64,000 bases of DNA from Brassica napus (lineage: Eukaryota > Streptophyta > Magnoliopsida > Brassicales > Brassicaceae). Below, one piece after another: positions 49,717 to 62,377 of this stretch (position 1 is its first letter; each line of letters begins with the position of its first letter). The translations under genes and the position numbers were made by a program. The notes beneath the pieces are model-generated. The model did no database searches. It saw only the letters and a list, made by a program, of their open reading frames with translations, and had not been told where the DNA came from. Where the stretch lies: the NCBI RefSeq assembly GCF_020379485.1, contig NC_063435.1, positions 3,844,001 through 3,908,000 of the forward strand, written 5' to 3'.

Positions 49717-51306
49717 GGGAAATCGGCCAATTCCTACATCAACAAGGACCAACGGTCCCGATCAGTACATAAACATGTTACCTGTGCGAAAACATACATC
49801 AACTACTAGAAAGTTTAATTTTCATACGCAAACTTTCAAAATTTAGTTTTATCATACATTGACTTAATTTCCGTTAGTCAAACGTTGAGCTGTCGTTAAC
49901 CAGTAACAGAAAATCGGCTAATTCCTACATCAACAGTGATCAATGGTCCAGATCAATACATAAACACTTCACCTGTACAAAAACATACATCAACTAATAC
50001 AAAATTTAAATTCAATACATGAACTTTCGAAATCTGTTTTTAACATACACTAAAGCTTGACATGCGCGTCCGTGCGGATATTTGTTGTTAATTTTTTTAT
50101 AAATTGTTTAGTGACATTCCTAAATATATAAATTTTTGTTAATTATTATGTTCCTATACATAAAAACCAAAGCCATCCGGATCTGAAAGACCCTATTCGA
50201 ATCTCACCCAAAATTTTATAATACCCGAACAAAGCATAATTTTAAAACCTAAAAAAATTTGATATCCGAAAGAACCAATCCATACCCAACCGTATACTTG
50301 ATATCCATATCTTAATGAAGTAGTTAAGAAGTATAAAAAAATGTAAAAGATATAATAAAACACTTAAAAATAGGTAAGTTCTGTTTTATATTTTTATAAG
50401 ACATGCTGTCAAATTATTTGAAAAAAATGCAATTAATAAAGTAGTTAAGTTGAGTGAAAATAAGGAAAGAAAAGATGTAATAAATCTGTTGAAAATAGTG
50501 TTAGTTTTATTTTGTAATTAAATTTAATAAAATAGATTTACCTAATTTCCACTAGTCAAATAATACCGAAAATAAATGGTATGTCATGTATTGATTAAGT
50601 AAAGTTTTTTATTGTATTATGTGATAATTAAACCATAGTACGTAGTAATTGACAGAGAGAAATGAAAATGTTTAGCTTATCGAAGAAATTCTCTTTTCTC
50701 TTTGTTCAATTTTGTCTTCTTTCATTTTTTTGGTGTTAGTGTTTTCTGTTGTCGTAAAAGTTGAAGAAAAAATTAAAGAGAAAAACTAACTAATAAATTA
50801 CACACAAAAAAAAATCGTTTGACATACATGATTTATTTTTCTCATTCAATTACCGCGTAATACAGTTTAATTACCACATAATACATTAAAAACCTTACTT
50901 AATCAATACGTGACAGACAATTTATCTTCGATATTATTTGACTAGTTGAAGTTAGGTAAATATCAAGCTTTAGCGTATGTTAAAACCAGATTTCAAATGT
51001 TCATGTATTGAATTTGAATTTTGTATTAGTTGATGTATGTTTTTGCACAAGTAAAGTGTTTATGTATTGATATGTATCATTGGTCCCTGTTGTTGTAGGA
51101 ATTAGCCGGTTTTCTATTACCGGTTAACGACAACTCAACGTTTGACTAACGGAAATTAGGTCAATGTATGATAAAACCAAATTTTGAAAGTTCATGTATG
51201 AAAATTAAATTTTGTACTAGTTGATGTATGTTTTCGCACAGGTAACATGTTTATGTACTGATCGGGACCGTTGATCCTTGTTGATGTAGGAATTAGCCGA
51301 TTTCCC
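49717..51306. mobile_element. Non-autonomous MULE with 344-bp terminal inverted repeats
   Basis: Bounded by a perfect 10-bp repeat GCTGAATACG (49707-49716 and 51307-51316), in the 8-11 bp range of Mutator-like elements. The left arm 49717-50060 and right arm 50963-51306 are inverted copies of equal length (344 bp). Each arm is itself two related units: GGGAAATCGG..TTCCTACATCAACA starts at 49717 and again, as AAATCGGCTAATTCC, at 49911. The 0.9-kb interior is AT-rich, has no transposase ORF, and opens with a Helitron-like GC hairpin (GCGCGTCCGTGCGG, about 50064). Confidence 0.85.
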
Positions 51307-51606
51307 GCTGAATACGAGTTCCTGGTGAAAAAAAAAAGAAGTATCAAACAACGTACCACCAAGCTTCCTCCTTATAAGAGATTTTGGGGGTCAGTTGTTA
51401 CAGTGGCCACTGAAAAAGAGAGTTAATCTGTTAATGCAGATAGTAAAAAACAGTATATCATCCAATGCAAACACATCTCCAATAGGCAATAGCCAACCAT
51501 AACTAAAATCGTAATGTTAAATATTTAATTTAATTTTTCAAATTTTAGGATGAATAGTTTAAATAGGAGATAATAAGAAGTTAAATAGCATAGTTATATA
51601 ATTAAA

Positions 51607-51640
51607 CTAGAATTAAGCCAGCCATACGGATGGGTGAACA
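51607..51640 (-). mobile_element. Possible Helitron 3' end
   Basis: On the minus strand: CCATCCGTATGG (short hairpin), GGCTTAATTCTAG and T, with CTAG at 51607-51610. A matching 5' end to the right was not found. Confidence 0.33.
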
Positions 51641-54600
51641 AATAAAAACAATAAAATAATATTTTAAATTTAATACATATTTTTAAAACTTATTTTACTC
51701 GCAATTAAAAATAATACTGATCTTCAGTATTTATGTTTATAAACTCAATCTCACTCCTAAATAATAAACTCTAAACATTAAACCCAAATGATATGATACT
51801 TTTGAGTAAGTGTATTTTCGAAAAGTGGTAGTCAACTTATGGTATTTCAAACAATTTATCTTGTTATTTTTTTCTTTTTATATTCAAACTGATTTTCGTT
51901 TAAATTGTTTTCATTATGTATTGATTTTTTTGTTATGCTTTTCATTATTTTTTTTATTTTTCTAAACTTGAGGTTAGTGAGAAAGAAATAACATAAATTT
52001 ATGTGAATTCATTCTTTTTCTGTTCTATGTTTGATGAAAAAAGAAAAAAACTATATCGTAAGTTGGTACCATAAAATAGAAAGTATTTTTTTAAGGTTTA
52101 CCTTTTTAGCTTGATTTTATGAAACATCTAAAATATCATAAATAGTTGTCTTGTTGCCTTCTGGATTTTTTTATTTATTATTAAAATTTATTTACTTTTA
52201 CTATCTATTGTTGCTAAATTAGTACTGTGGATAGAATGATCGATATCAAATTTTTAGTTAAATTAAGAATAGAATACTAATTATAAAATATTTATGGATT
52301 ATTAAATGTTTTGGTGATAGATTTGTCAAAAATAAAGATATACTATGATATAATTTATTAATTTTAATAAATTTATGACATGTTTCAAAATTTTGGATTA
52401 GCCTTTGCTGAATTGGCTTTTTAACCAGAGAGAGAAACTAACTTTATTGTAATAGATATGTAAGTTGCATACATAAAAAGAAGAATAAGCAACCGTGTGG
52501 ATGTGTCTAGGTTTGTGTTCAAATAGGGATTTATCAAAATGGTAATGTGAGCGTGAAAATCTGAAAACATTGGAATACAAAATGCTAAAAGTGTGTTGGA
52601 TCTCTTATAAAGTCAGAGACACAGATGCATAGCTTTCGCACCAAGTCTGTGTTGCATTGCATAGCAATTGAATTATATACATACAGTCCAGTCCTGGTTC
52701 TCTTAATGATCGAAAAATAAATAGTAGAGATTTGATGATCAAGCACGTTTTTTTTTTCTAGTTGGATATATTTCAGTTTACCATGGAGATACAAATTTTA
52801 ATGAAATCTTCATTTTTTACTGGATATATAAAGTGTAACGAAGTAGAATTTAAAATTAATACCTGCGTTTCCATTACGAAGATCTACATAAACAAACTCA
52901 CATAGTCGTCTCAAACAAAATCTAATTTTTAGTTTGAACCTAAATGCCAAAACAAAAGAAGAGTCATTGTTCCTCTTCATAGCGCCGGCTTAAAAATGTT
53001 ATGAATCTTAGGACAATTTTTTTTTTTACCTTCTAAAATTTATATTCAAATAATTTTTAAAATATTTTTAAAATTTAATCAGATATTTTGTATATTTTGT
53101 TATGAAAATAAAATTATATACATATCAAATAATTTTAGATCTTTTTTAATTTTATTTATTGTATTTATATTTTTTATATAAAATATAGATTTATAAAAAA
53201 ATTGGACCTCTTAACTATTAATATACGGGGAGACATGTTTGGATCCGGACGCATGGATCACGTTGCGGACCACCTTAAATTCTCCATCTCAATAGCTAAA
53301 AAGAAACACCTATAGTGTACAGTGTACATGTACGTTCTTGGTCTTATAAACGTTATTTGTGTGAATCCTGAGTAAATAAAAATGTATGAGCTCAAAATTA
53401 AAACAAGGCATGAACTTTTTTACCGACTTGATCAATTGGTTGGTTATGGTAATGATACAAATTTACAGATTATATTAGTTAGTTAATTAAACAAATATAC
53501 TCTAATATAAAATTGTGATATTATTAGTTTCAATAGTAAATTAGACAATTTTCAATGGTTCATTCTGTTTATTTTTTTTAAAATTTTTTTTTACAGAATT
53601 GGATTCTACATCAATGATATTTTATTTTAGAATTACAAAAAAATGATGAATAAAAATAAATCAATTATTCTATCTCTAAAATAAATTAATTTTTCATTCT
53701 ATTATGAAATAAAAAAAGAATACTGTTGGAATATATTTACTTAAACTCTAATTTTAGTGAAAATAGAGTATCATCGGAGATGATTTTTTTCAAATGAGTA
53801 CATACCATACCACTAGCGAAAGGTCAGATATGATTAAATATCTAAATAAAAGTATGTATCAACATTATAGAGCTGATTGGTTTGTTTAGTATATGACGCC
53901 TATAAAAAAGAATCGTACGCATTAGATAGAATATAAGGCTGATGAAAGCCTTATCTTTCTAGTCGATCACGAAAGCTAAAGCTAGTGACTGCTTAACTGG
54001 ACAACACTTTGTATCTATGTAATAACTTATTTAGAGAAAATGAGAAATGAATATATTTTAATGTCTAGATGAGCAAGGAAATTATTGAAACTAATTTGGT
54101 AAAGTGACGATTGCGTGAATTATTTTGTTTTCATCGCACGAGTTTCATTTTTAAAATAATATAAGCATGGTGCATGGTGCATGCAGAATCCTATTATATA
54201 TGGATATTTGCACTGCGCAGCTTAAATTGTACGTTGTGGAAGCGTTTTGTGCTTTTAGTATATGATATTAGATTGCTTGTCGTAAGTAATAAGATCATTG
54301 TGTGAAATATGATAAAAAGCTTCTACTGATATAACAAATATGATAATGCATTTCTAACGACAAATATCAATATAATTATCCAATGCGATGTTTATCCAAG
54401 ATAACTAGTTTGATATGTGTGGCCGTGTGGGTTGAGTTATTCAAGATGGATTAGTGGAGTTTCAAAAGAAGAAGAAGATAATATTACGCATTAAAAAAAG
54501 AAAGAAAATATTAGGCATTTGGACTAGACAAGTTATAATTAGCGGTAGCAAGATTTCAGGATGTCGCTATATATAGAGGAATATATAATCTTCTCTCTTA

Positions 54601-56983
54601 AAGTATATAGCCAAAAGACAAATGAATATTTTTGTATTTTAATTTTTCTAAAGCACTAGCATTATTATTGTATTGTTGATGTATAATATTATTCCCATAG
54701 GTGGATCATAACTCATGGCGTACGTTATAATGTTAAGTGAGAATGATCTCGAGAATATCCAGAGTCCTCGACATTATTAAAAGTCTCCATGCCTATACCT
54801 TTTTCACATACGTAAAAATTATAAAGAAAGTGCACCTCAATATCTCAGGTAAGAGGATCTCACCGCTGAGGAAGGGACTAATCATTAACCTGTTCTGGCT
54901 CCCGGCCCATGAGACCATGATAACCCTAAAGCCTTTATTACAAAATATATCTTGAATTTTATATTTATACATGTCGTCGTCCATTTGTTAAAACGTGTGT
55001 ATACTTGATTGAATAATTTATATGAACATATGTGTATGTTGAATATATGTAATCCATGCGCACGAGTACATGGTGACGAGTAATTCGTGTGTTGGAATGG
55101 TTATGTAAATCCATACCTGAATGCTATTTATTGACTCAAACCAGTTAGACAAACCAAAATATGTTGTGGAAGAAAGTTGCAGAGAAGAACACAATCACTA
55201 CTCTACTCCCAAAAAGGGATATGCTGTGATGGGTTAATGGTCTGGTTTACATAAGTTCTATAGCTAATCCCTATTGCATGTAGATATGCATGCATGACAA
55301 ATGCTTGCATTTAGAGTGAAGACACATGCAAGGCACTCAAATTACAAATTGAAACAAAGTACAGATCATAGGATTCTGAAGTCATTTTATGATCTAAGCA
55401 AAGAAAAACAATAGTATGGGACCAAAAGGGCCTTATCTTAAATTGTTTTAAGTGCGTGATGCCTTCACAAGTCAGGGGCCAGAAGAATTGAAGGGGGAAA
55501 AATCTTACTTAATTAGTGGAGTGGCCATAGAGTAAGTGGTGCCGTCCACGTATCTCAGTCTTATATCTGTCTTCTTACTTCACTCCAATCTCTTCAGAAC
55601 TTTGGGTCCTCCATTACAAAGACAACGCCTCCATTACAAAGACAACTTCAGAAAGAAGGGGCCAATACTTGAATTCTGCAATTTTACACAACTTGTGATA
55701 ACTTTTATAGTATATATTTTAGAAGAATAAATATGAGTCTGGCCAATATGTTAATAAATGGGCTTGATTCCGACCAAATCGATTAACACCGGTAAATTAA
55801 GGTTAATGTTTTTGACGTGATTAGTGTATAGACAATCTATTAATAGTGTCCATTAAACGTATTATAAACAATACTACTTTTTATTAAATATATTAAAAAG
55901 TAGAAACATATTAAATATTTAGAAAATATCCAAAAACTAATCAAGTTGTCTAGTGTCTAGACGGTCCCTGAACACCGGACTAACATCTATATGATGACCA
56001 ACCAATTAACAAAAATGAGACTGATATTTACTTTAACTAATCATTTTGCTTCAGTCACCTACTAATCATATTCTTCCAAATGCAGTACTCTAATTGTCCT
56101 CATTGTTAACAGCTTAATATAAGTGATCAAATCCAACTACTAAGTATAAGTATAACTTGCTTCCTGCCACCACCCGCAAACGCAACTTTTATGGTTGGCA
56201 GAGGTTATTGGTGTTTTGCAATAATCATATAAAATGCTACAAATCATTTCAAACTACTTCAAATCTCTTAAATTTAAAGATATTTTCAGCTATAGTGTTT
56301 ACGGTTGCGGAAGGTAAACAATTTTTTTACAAAAAATTACATAAATATAAAAAAATCAATAAAAAATTATATTGACATAATAGAAATACTACTTTATATA
56401 TTTATATATATATATATATTATTTTAATTTATATTATAAAAATTTAGAACAAAAATATTCTCTTTAATTTTTATAGAAAATCTAATAGTATAATTTTATA
56501 AATATAAATTTTATATTTACTATAATAATATGATTTTTAATATTTTTTATATAAAATGTAAATATTATTAATTTATTATTTAACCACTAATGTATTTAAT
56601 AATTAATCAGTCATAATTATTTTATAAATGAATTAAATTTTAACCGTTATATCAGTTTTACAAATCTTTTAATAATGTTTAAAATTATAATTACATGCAT
56701 CTGCACTGCAACAGCTGTTGTCACACCAACCAGACTGCGATAATATGTAGTAGCTTTCAGATTGTGGTGCTGTGCATAATTTTTATATTCGCTATTGGAC
56801 AATGGACAATTCGAGAAACTGAAAGCAACAGAGGAAGCATTTATTCATTAAGAAATGCATTAGAACCCGAATATTCCACACCAGGATATTTAAGGCATTA
56901 AGCAGAACCACGCAATATTTAAGAGGGAAAACAATTAGTAATGAGTGGCAGCCTGATAGTAAGGATTGGTTTAAAACAATGTA
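51641..56983. other. Long AT-rich gap
   Basis: No gene is supported. Apart from short repeats and a degenerate relative of the 35996 MITE (about 53545-53790), I see nothing I can name. A moderately GC-rich patch at 54730-54930 has no recognisable product. Confidence 0.35.
55608..55647. repeat. Two-copy 20-bp tandem repeat
   Basis: CCTCCATTACAAAGACAACG followed at once by a second copy with the last base changed. Confidence 0.9.
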
Positions 56984-57233
56984 TTCCCTCCGTTCCACGA
57001 AAAATAGACTTTTTAGTATTTTCATACATATTAAGAAAACACATTAAACTACCATAATAAATGTATTGTTTTCTGTAATTTTTAATTTTTAATAATTTTT
57101 AACTAATAGTAATTCAATAAAGTCAATTAATTTTATTGAAGTTTATAATTTTTTCATAGAAAATACAAAAAAATACATCTTTCTGAAACAAATTTTTTTT
57201 TAAAAAAAGTCTATCATTAAAAAAAGGAAGAAG
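56984..57233. mobile_element. Stowaway-type (Tc1/Mariner) MITE
   Basis: A 250-bp element flanked by TA on both sides (56982-56983 and 57234-57235). It starts TTCCCTCCGTTCCACG and contains AATAGACTTTTTAG near the left end and AAAAAGTCTATCATT near the right in inverted form. The CTCCCTCCGTTYC start and TA duplication are classic for plant Stowaway MITEs. Confidence 0.75.
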
Positions 57234-57469
57234 TATAAATATATTTAAATTTGTCTGTTTTGGATTTGATTCTTGTTGGAAACTAAGTTATTATTGTTTG
57301 ACCAAACAAAGATAATATCATATCTTATATTTACTTAGAAATTTCAAAGTTGAACTAATCGTCGGTACTGTTTAAAAAAAAAATAGATACTTTTAAATAT
57401 AAACAAAATGTGAAAATATCAGGTATAATAACATGATTAAGTAAATGTTGAAGCAGAAAGGAGAGTACA

Positions 57470-58010
57470 GTTAAGGGAAAGAAAGCTAAATAGAGAAAGC
57501 TCTAAACTCTGGTGGACACAGGTGGCAAGAAATCCAATTCGGTGGGACCTCACGGTGCCGATGTGTCCAAGAACCACGCATGTTCCTTCGCCTGACCGTC
57601 AAAGCACCACCCGTAGAGTCGCCCCGCGGCCCCAAACGCCTGAACTGAAAGATTGAGGTTGGCTCTATAACCCTAACGCTGTAATCCGTCTGAAACTCAC
57701 CCTTCCTCCTAGGTCCGAGAGACCACATATACCTTCTCACAGTTACGGCGGCGAAACAAAGATTCCGAACCAGAGAGAAGCCATCAAGAGAACCGCCATC
57801 CCATATAGTAGAACCTCCAACATAGAAACTCGCTCCACCCATGCACCAAACTCCGGTAGTAGACTAGCGGTTAACGGCGCCGTTCCCGCTCTTCTAATAG
57901 GAAGCTGACAGCCTGTCACCTTCACCGACGAACCACCAGAGCGACGGTGCTCACCTAGAGAGCTGCAGCACCATAGACCAGTGTCGTGCTAGAACTTTTG
58001 GGAGCTCATG
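57470..58010 (-). other. GC-rich island of unknown origin
   Basis: About 540 bp of markedly GC-richer sequence in an AT-rich region. Overlapping minus frames (57486-57842, 57743-57925) are open for 118 and 60 codons but resemble no protein I know. Composition is like that of the two poly(A) retroposons, so a truncated non-coding retroposon is the likeliest explanation; no poly(A) or target repeat was found. Confidence 0.4.
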
Positions 58011-58605
58011 GCTAATTTTAAAAATAAAATTTTAAAATATGTAATAGAAAATATGAATTTTAATTGTGATACAAAAACCATTTTTATTAGTAATTTAAAA
58101 GTAAAGGTTAAAATCATAAGTAGAAAACTGGTATTTTTAGAGAAAGTTAAAATAATAATCTGGTATTTTAGAAAGATAAAGATAATCATTTAAATACAAA
58201 TGATAAAAATAATAAAAATAAAAGTGATAATAACATAATATTGAATAAAAATAATGGTAGGTAAAGTATACAACATTTTGTCAGTTTTGATAGATAAAAT
58301 ATGTATGTTGAAACGTATTATTATTTTTTTTTTATGAACTCCTTTATCAAACTATCATAATGTATAAATAAAAATACAAACAACTAACTTTTGGTAAGGA
58401 AAAAATTGGATTATAGTAAATAACAAAAGCAAAACAAAAATCAGAATTGTGAGTTGGACCGTATCGGTTCTTAAATTAATTATTTGCATTTTAGTTAACA
58501 CATATTAAAATTGATTAGAATAAAACATTCAGCAAAAACAAAAGTCAAATTCAGAATCAGGTGAAAATCTATCTAAAACTATACATTTAGCTCTATAGAA
58601 TAATT

Positions 58606-58930
58606 TTATAAAACTAGGGGGCCTAAAATTTGCACATTTTCAGAACCTTTTTTCAAACCATGGTAAGCACTTCTCTGCCAGAGACCTAACCCAACCGGAA
58701 GGGGAGAGAGAGATATACCACCTTGACGATACATGACGATTAATCCTCTGTCTTGTTGATCAGATACCGGGTGGGAAGACGAGACGAGCTCCGACGAGGT
58801 CAGCGGAAGACACGCAGCGCCTCCACTCATGGAGAACACGAAGCTTGAAGATGAGAGAAAAAGTTTGCCGCGCATTAGATGCACTCGCGCCACTCAAAGG
58901 TCGACCATGTAACTTTCGTAGTGACCTAGT
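58606..58930 (-). other. Second GC-richer patch, unrecognised
   Basis: A 95-codon minus frame (58606-58893) with SSSSFVFSMSGGAACLPLTS has no known homology to me. It may be a captured gene fragment or retroposon piece. Confidence 0.3.
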
Positions 58931-60267
58931 TGATACAATTATTGCGAATCGAATATGGAATAGATATGCATGTTAGTTCATTTTCGAAGAAAATAAGAGG
59001 ACTTGTTCCTGACTTCCTGCTCTCAAGTTTCTCTACCTAAATGGTAAACCGGAACTAATATATGAATAGCCAAATCGTTCATACTAGACCATCTGACCAT
59101 GTATGTTTCAAATTCAATTGTCTAAACTTCCACGTTGAAAGTCACCAACATGGAATTTATAGATGTGAACTTTGGAAGGCTGTAAAAGACAGTCTTGTTT
59201 TCAAACATAAAGTTTGAGTCAAAAACATTTTTGTAACACAAACGTTTTCGGGTTTGAGATAATCTTTGCACTGTGTTACAAAAAAAAAAGATATCTTTGC
59301 AAAATGCAAGCACAAAGAAAATGTTTCAGGTTTGAGCTATTAAAACAAAACTTGTACAGTACACAAAAAAATACAATTGAAATAGTAACCACAAACACAT
59401 AGAGCTCTAGCTTAATTTTAGGATCGAAGGTAACTAGGGATGTTGTGACCTTGGTAAATCAGTATTGATTTTTTTCACGGCCCATAAAAATAAAATTAAA
59501 CCGGAAACTTTTTAGTGTTTCGGTTTATTTTTGCTTCTACGTAAGAACTAAGAACGACTATGCAACATCAATCTGAGTATACTTATCATATTCTTCTAGG
59601 TCATTTTCAGAGTTTTCCACAGAACAAAACAATTTGAAGAATCTTGGGAACTCTTTGCCAATTAGAGATATATGCTGAGAAAAGAAGGATATATATACTC
59701 CTTATTCTCTGCTTCTATGGACCAGCACATCAGGTACTTAGAACCCTGTCTACTCTACTTGTTCATGCATCTAGAAGACGTAAGTAAGCCATATAAATTG
59801 CACACGTGAGCAACTGTGTAAGGTCAATGAAATCCAATAAATCATATAGTTATAATAAAGAAATAAATAAATATATATAAAGAAATATTGAGAAACAAGT
59901 ATTACCAATGACTTTCTTAGGGTTTGGAAAGATTATGGACTAAGAATTCAAACTTTTTTTTTTTTTTGAAAAAAGGGCCAAGAATCCAAACTTTCGTCGA
60001 CAAAACAGAGTACCAAGGGGCACATCACAATGTCAAGGCAAATTAAATTGGCCTTTCTCATCTACTAAATAAATAGTTTATTAAATAAACTTTATTGGGT
60101 CACTAAATGAACTCCAAATCATTAAAACAATATCGAAGTATCTAACTTTCAATCTCAAGTGCTGCTGCTAGATACAAAAGCCACTTAATAGACACCCAAA
60201 ACAATTCGACCCCTTTTACATATGCTTTTATTTAATTAAAATTTATCTTTCTTGACCTATAATATAA
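58931..60267. other. Spacer, no gene seen
   Basis: AT-rich intergenic sequence. AACATTTTTGTAACAC / AACGTTTTCGGGTTTGAG motifs recur around 59220-59340. Nothing coding. Confidence 0.35.
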
Positions 60268-60424
60268 GAGCAACTCCAATGAGAGTTTCCCCATTGTTTT
60301 AAAAACTTTCGGTTAAATTTTCTGTAATACTAAAATATTTATAATTAAATACTATTATTTATATCTATATATACATATATGTATTTTTAAAATTTCAAGA
60401 GAAAAAATCCCATTGAACATGCTC
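60268..60424. mobile_element. PIF/Harbinger-type MITE
   Basis: 157 bp flanked by TAA (60265-60267 and 60425-60427). Ends GAGCAACTCCAATGAGA and, from the right, GAGCATGTTCAATGGGA. Confidence 0.65.
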
Positions 60425-60522
60425 TAAGCTTCTATAGTGATATCTAGATTAACTTTTAATAAAGTCAAAGGACAAACTGCAATCATAACCTCACAAAATA
60501 GGAAAAAATAATCTCTAGAGCC

Positions 60523-60825
60523 TTATATATACTTCTTCCATGTTGTTAAAACCTTGAGATTAAGACAGAGCATCAGTATTGGACGTCTTTATGGACGTCC
60601 TTATTAATTTTGGCCCAAAAAAGAAAACGTAAAAGGGAGTAATTTGTTAAGGATTATGTCCGAAAGTCCCAGAATAAGAAGTTTGTGGGCTCGTCCTGGG
60701 CTCGCCCTTCGTCAGACGTGGAGAAATAACAATATAAAACTCTAAGGACCACCAAATAAGTCCCATTGATAATCATGCTCTTATATATACTTCTTCCATG
60801 TTGTTAAAACCTTGAGATTAAGACA
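60523..60825. mobile_element. MITE flanked by 45-bp direct repeats
   Basis: The element 60568-60780 starts GAGCATCAGTATTGGAC and ends, read inversely, GAGCATGATTATCAATGG. Both sides carry an identical 45-bp sequence starting TTATATATACTTCTTCCATG (60523-60567 and 60781-60825). The repeats abut the element exactly and are far longer than a normal target duplication. Confidence 0.7.
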
Positions 60826-61055
60826 ACTAATAATCTGTATACTACTTTGTTATATAGATAATAAGGATTATATGTATATAGTTTACCTTATTTCCTCTTC
60901 TGGTTTGATTTGTGGGATGCTGCTGAATATTTTACTGACGCGCGAGCGAGATAGTGCAATTGAAACTATTGGGACCTGCCAAAAGGAAATATAAGAAAGC
61001 GTTCTTATTGCAACACACAAAAAGACAAAGAAAAGGCAGCATTAGTGGGGGTGTT

Positions 61056-61232
61056 GCATCAGTCGCCTATTAACGCGCGATCATTTCCTTTTTTATATAT
61101 TCGCTAATGGCTTGATGGCATCATAAAACAAGAGACCCCACATTATCATCAGCATCATCGCCTATTGACGATCATTTCCTTTATAAGTATTCTTCTCTAA
61201 TGGCTTGATGGCATCATAAACCCCACATTATC
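61056..61232 (+). repeat. Tandem duplication in the MYB59 promoter
   Basis: Unit 1 (61056-61151) and unit 2 (61152 to about 61232) share GCATCA..TCGCCTATT, CGATCATTTCCTTT, CTAATGGCTTGATGGCATCA and CCCCACATTATC. They differ by small indels. The pair lies 220-400 bp upstream of the MYB59 ATG. Confidence 0.8.
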
Positions 61233-61452
61233 TCCAACATAATATCGCTCACCATATGGACGGTAAAGATTATAAAAACAAATCATTGGAGAGTTTTAAT
61301 AATGTGAGTGTTATACCGCGTAGACACAACAACAGTGTTCAAGTTGGCTTATATAAATATTGGTCTAGAGTATGCCATATAGATTCCCATAAAACAAGAC
61401 TGAGAAGTAACTTTTCTATACACAGAGAGAGAAGAAAGATAGAGAACGAGAG

Positions 61453-62377
61453 ATGAAGAATGTTCAAGCTGAATACCGTAAAGGACCGTGGACAGAACAA
61501 GAGGACATCCTCTTGGTCAACTTTGTCCACATGTTCGGAGATCGAAGATGGGATTTTGTAGCGAAAGTTTCAGGTTTGAAGGTGGAGGGAGAAACATAGG
61601 AATAGGTATAGGGCTTGTGTTTGGAAAAATGGTTGGTCTTTGCAAAGGACCTTCCATTAAAAGATATGACCTGGTTTTGGTTGTAGGTTTAAATAGAACA
61701 GGAAAGAGTTGCAGGTTAAGGTGGGTTAATTACCTACATCCTGGTCTTAAACGTGGTAAGATGACTCCTGAAGAAGAGCGTCTTGTCCTTGAGCTTCACG
61801 CCAAATGGGGAAACAGGTCAGAAAGAAATCTTCAAGAAACAGAGAAACCCTAAGAAAATATTTTCTAAAATCTTTTTTTTTTTTGGTATGAACATTGCTA
61901 ATATTATTTATACGCAGGTGGTCGAAAATAGCCCGGAAATTACCGGGTCGTACCGATAATGAGATAAAGAATTATTGGAGGACTCATATGAGGAAGATAG
62001 CACAAGAGAAGAAGAGACCTATGTCGCCAACTTCATCATCTTCAAACTTCTGCTCATCATCTATGACCACCGCAACTACTCAAGACACTGGAGGATCCAA
62101 AGGGAAAATGAATCACGACGGATACTACTCTATGGATGACATATGGAGAGAGATTGATCAGTCTGGAGAAAGCATTACCAAACCGGTGAAAGACATCTAC
62201 TACTCAGAGCAAAGCTGCTACTTGAACTTCCCTCCTCTGGCTTCTCCAGCATGGGAAAGCTCCTTGGAGTCTATATGGAATATGGATGCAGATGAAAGTA
62301 AGATATCTTCTTTTGCCATTGATCAGTTTCCTCTCACTTTTGAACATGGTAGATCTTCGTGGTCGTCTTTAGTCTAG
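61453..62377 (+). CDS. MYB59: R2R3-MYB transcription factor MYB59
   Basis: Three exons, 61453-61573, 61687-61816 and 61918-62377; 236 residues. R2 (about 9-60) begins [20 protein letters not shown] and crosses intron 1; R3 (about 61-112) has [20 protein letters not shown] and [19 protein letters not shown]. Conserved tryptophans are present in both repeats. The C-terminal region ([41 protein letters not shown]) is specific to the MYB48/MYB59 pair, and the protein ends WSSLV. MYB59 acts in the nucleus in root growth, cell cycle and potassium/nitrate balance. Arabidopsis MYB59 is alternatively spliced around intron 1; here intron 1 is 113 bp and has no stop in the +2 frame that starts inside exon 1, so similar variants are possible. 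Position matches At5g59780. Confidence 0.94.

Noticed and set aside
49504..49752. Minus frame MVLVDVGIGRFP as a gene
   Set aside because: It overlaps the left terminus of the MULE and has no conserved motif.
61488..61853. Plus-strand open frame of 121 codons across MYB59 exon 1 and intron 1
   Set aside because: It mixes frames of a proven R2R3-MYB; at most an intron-retention variant.
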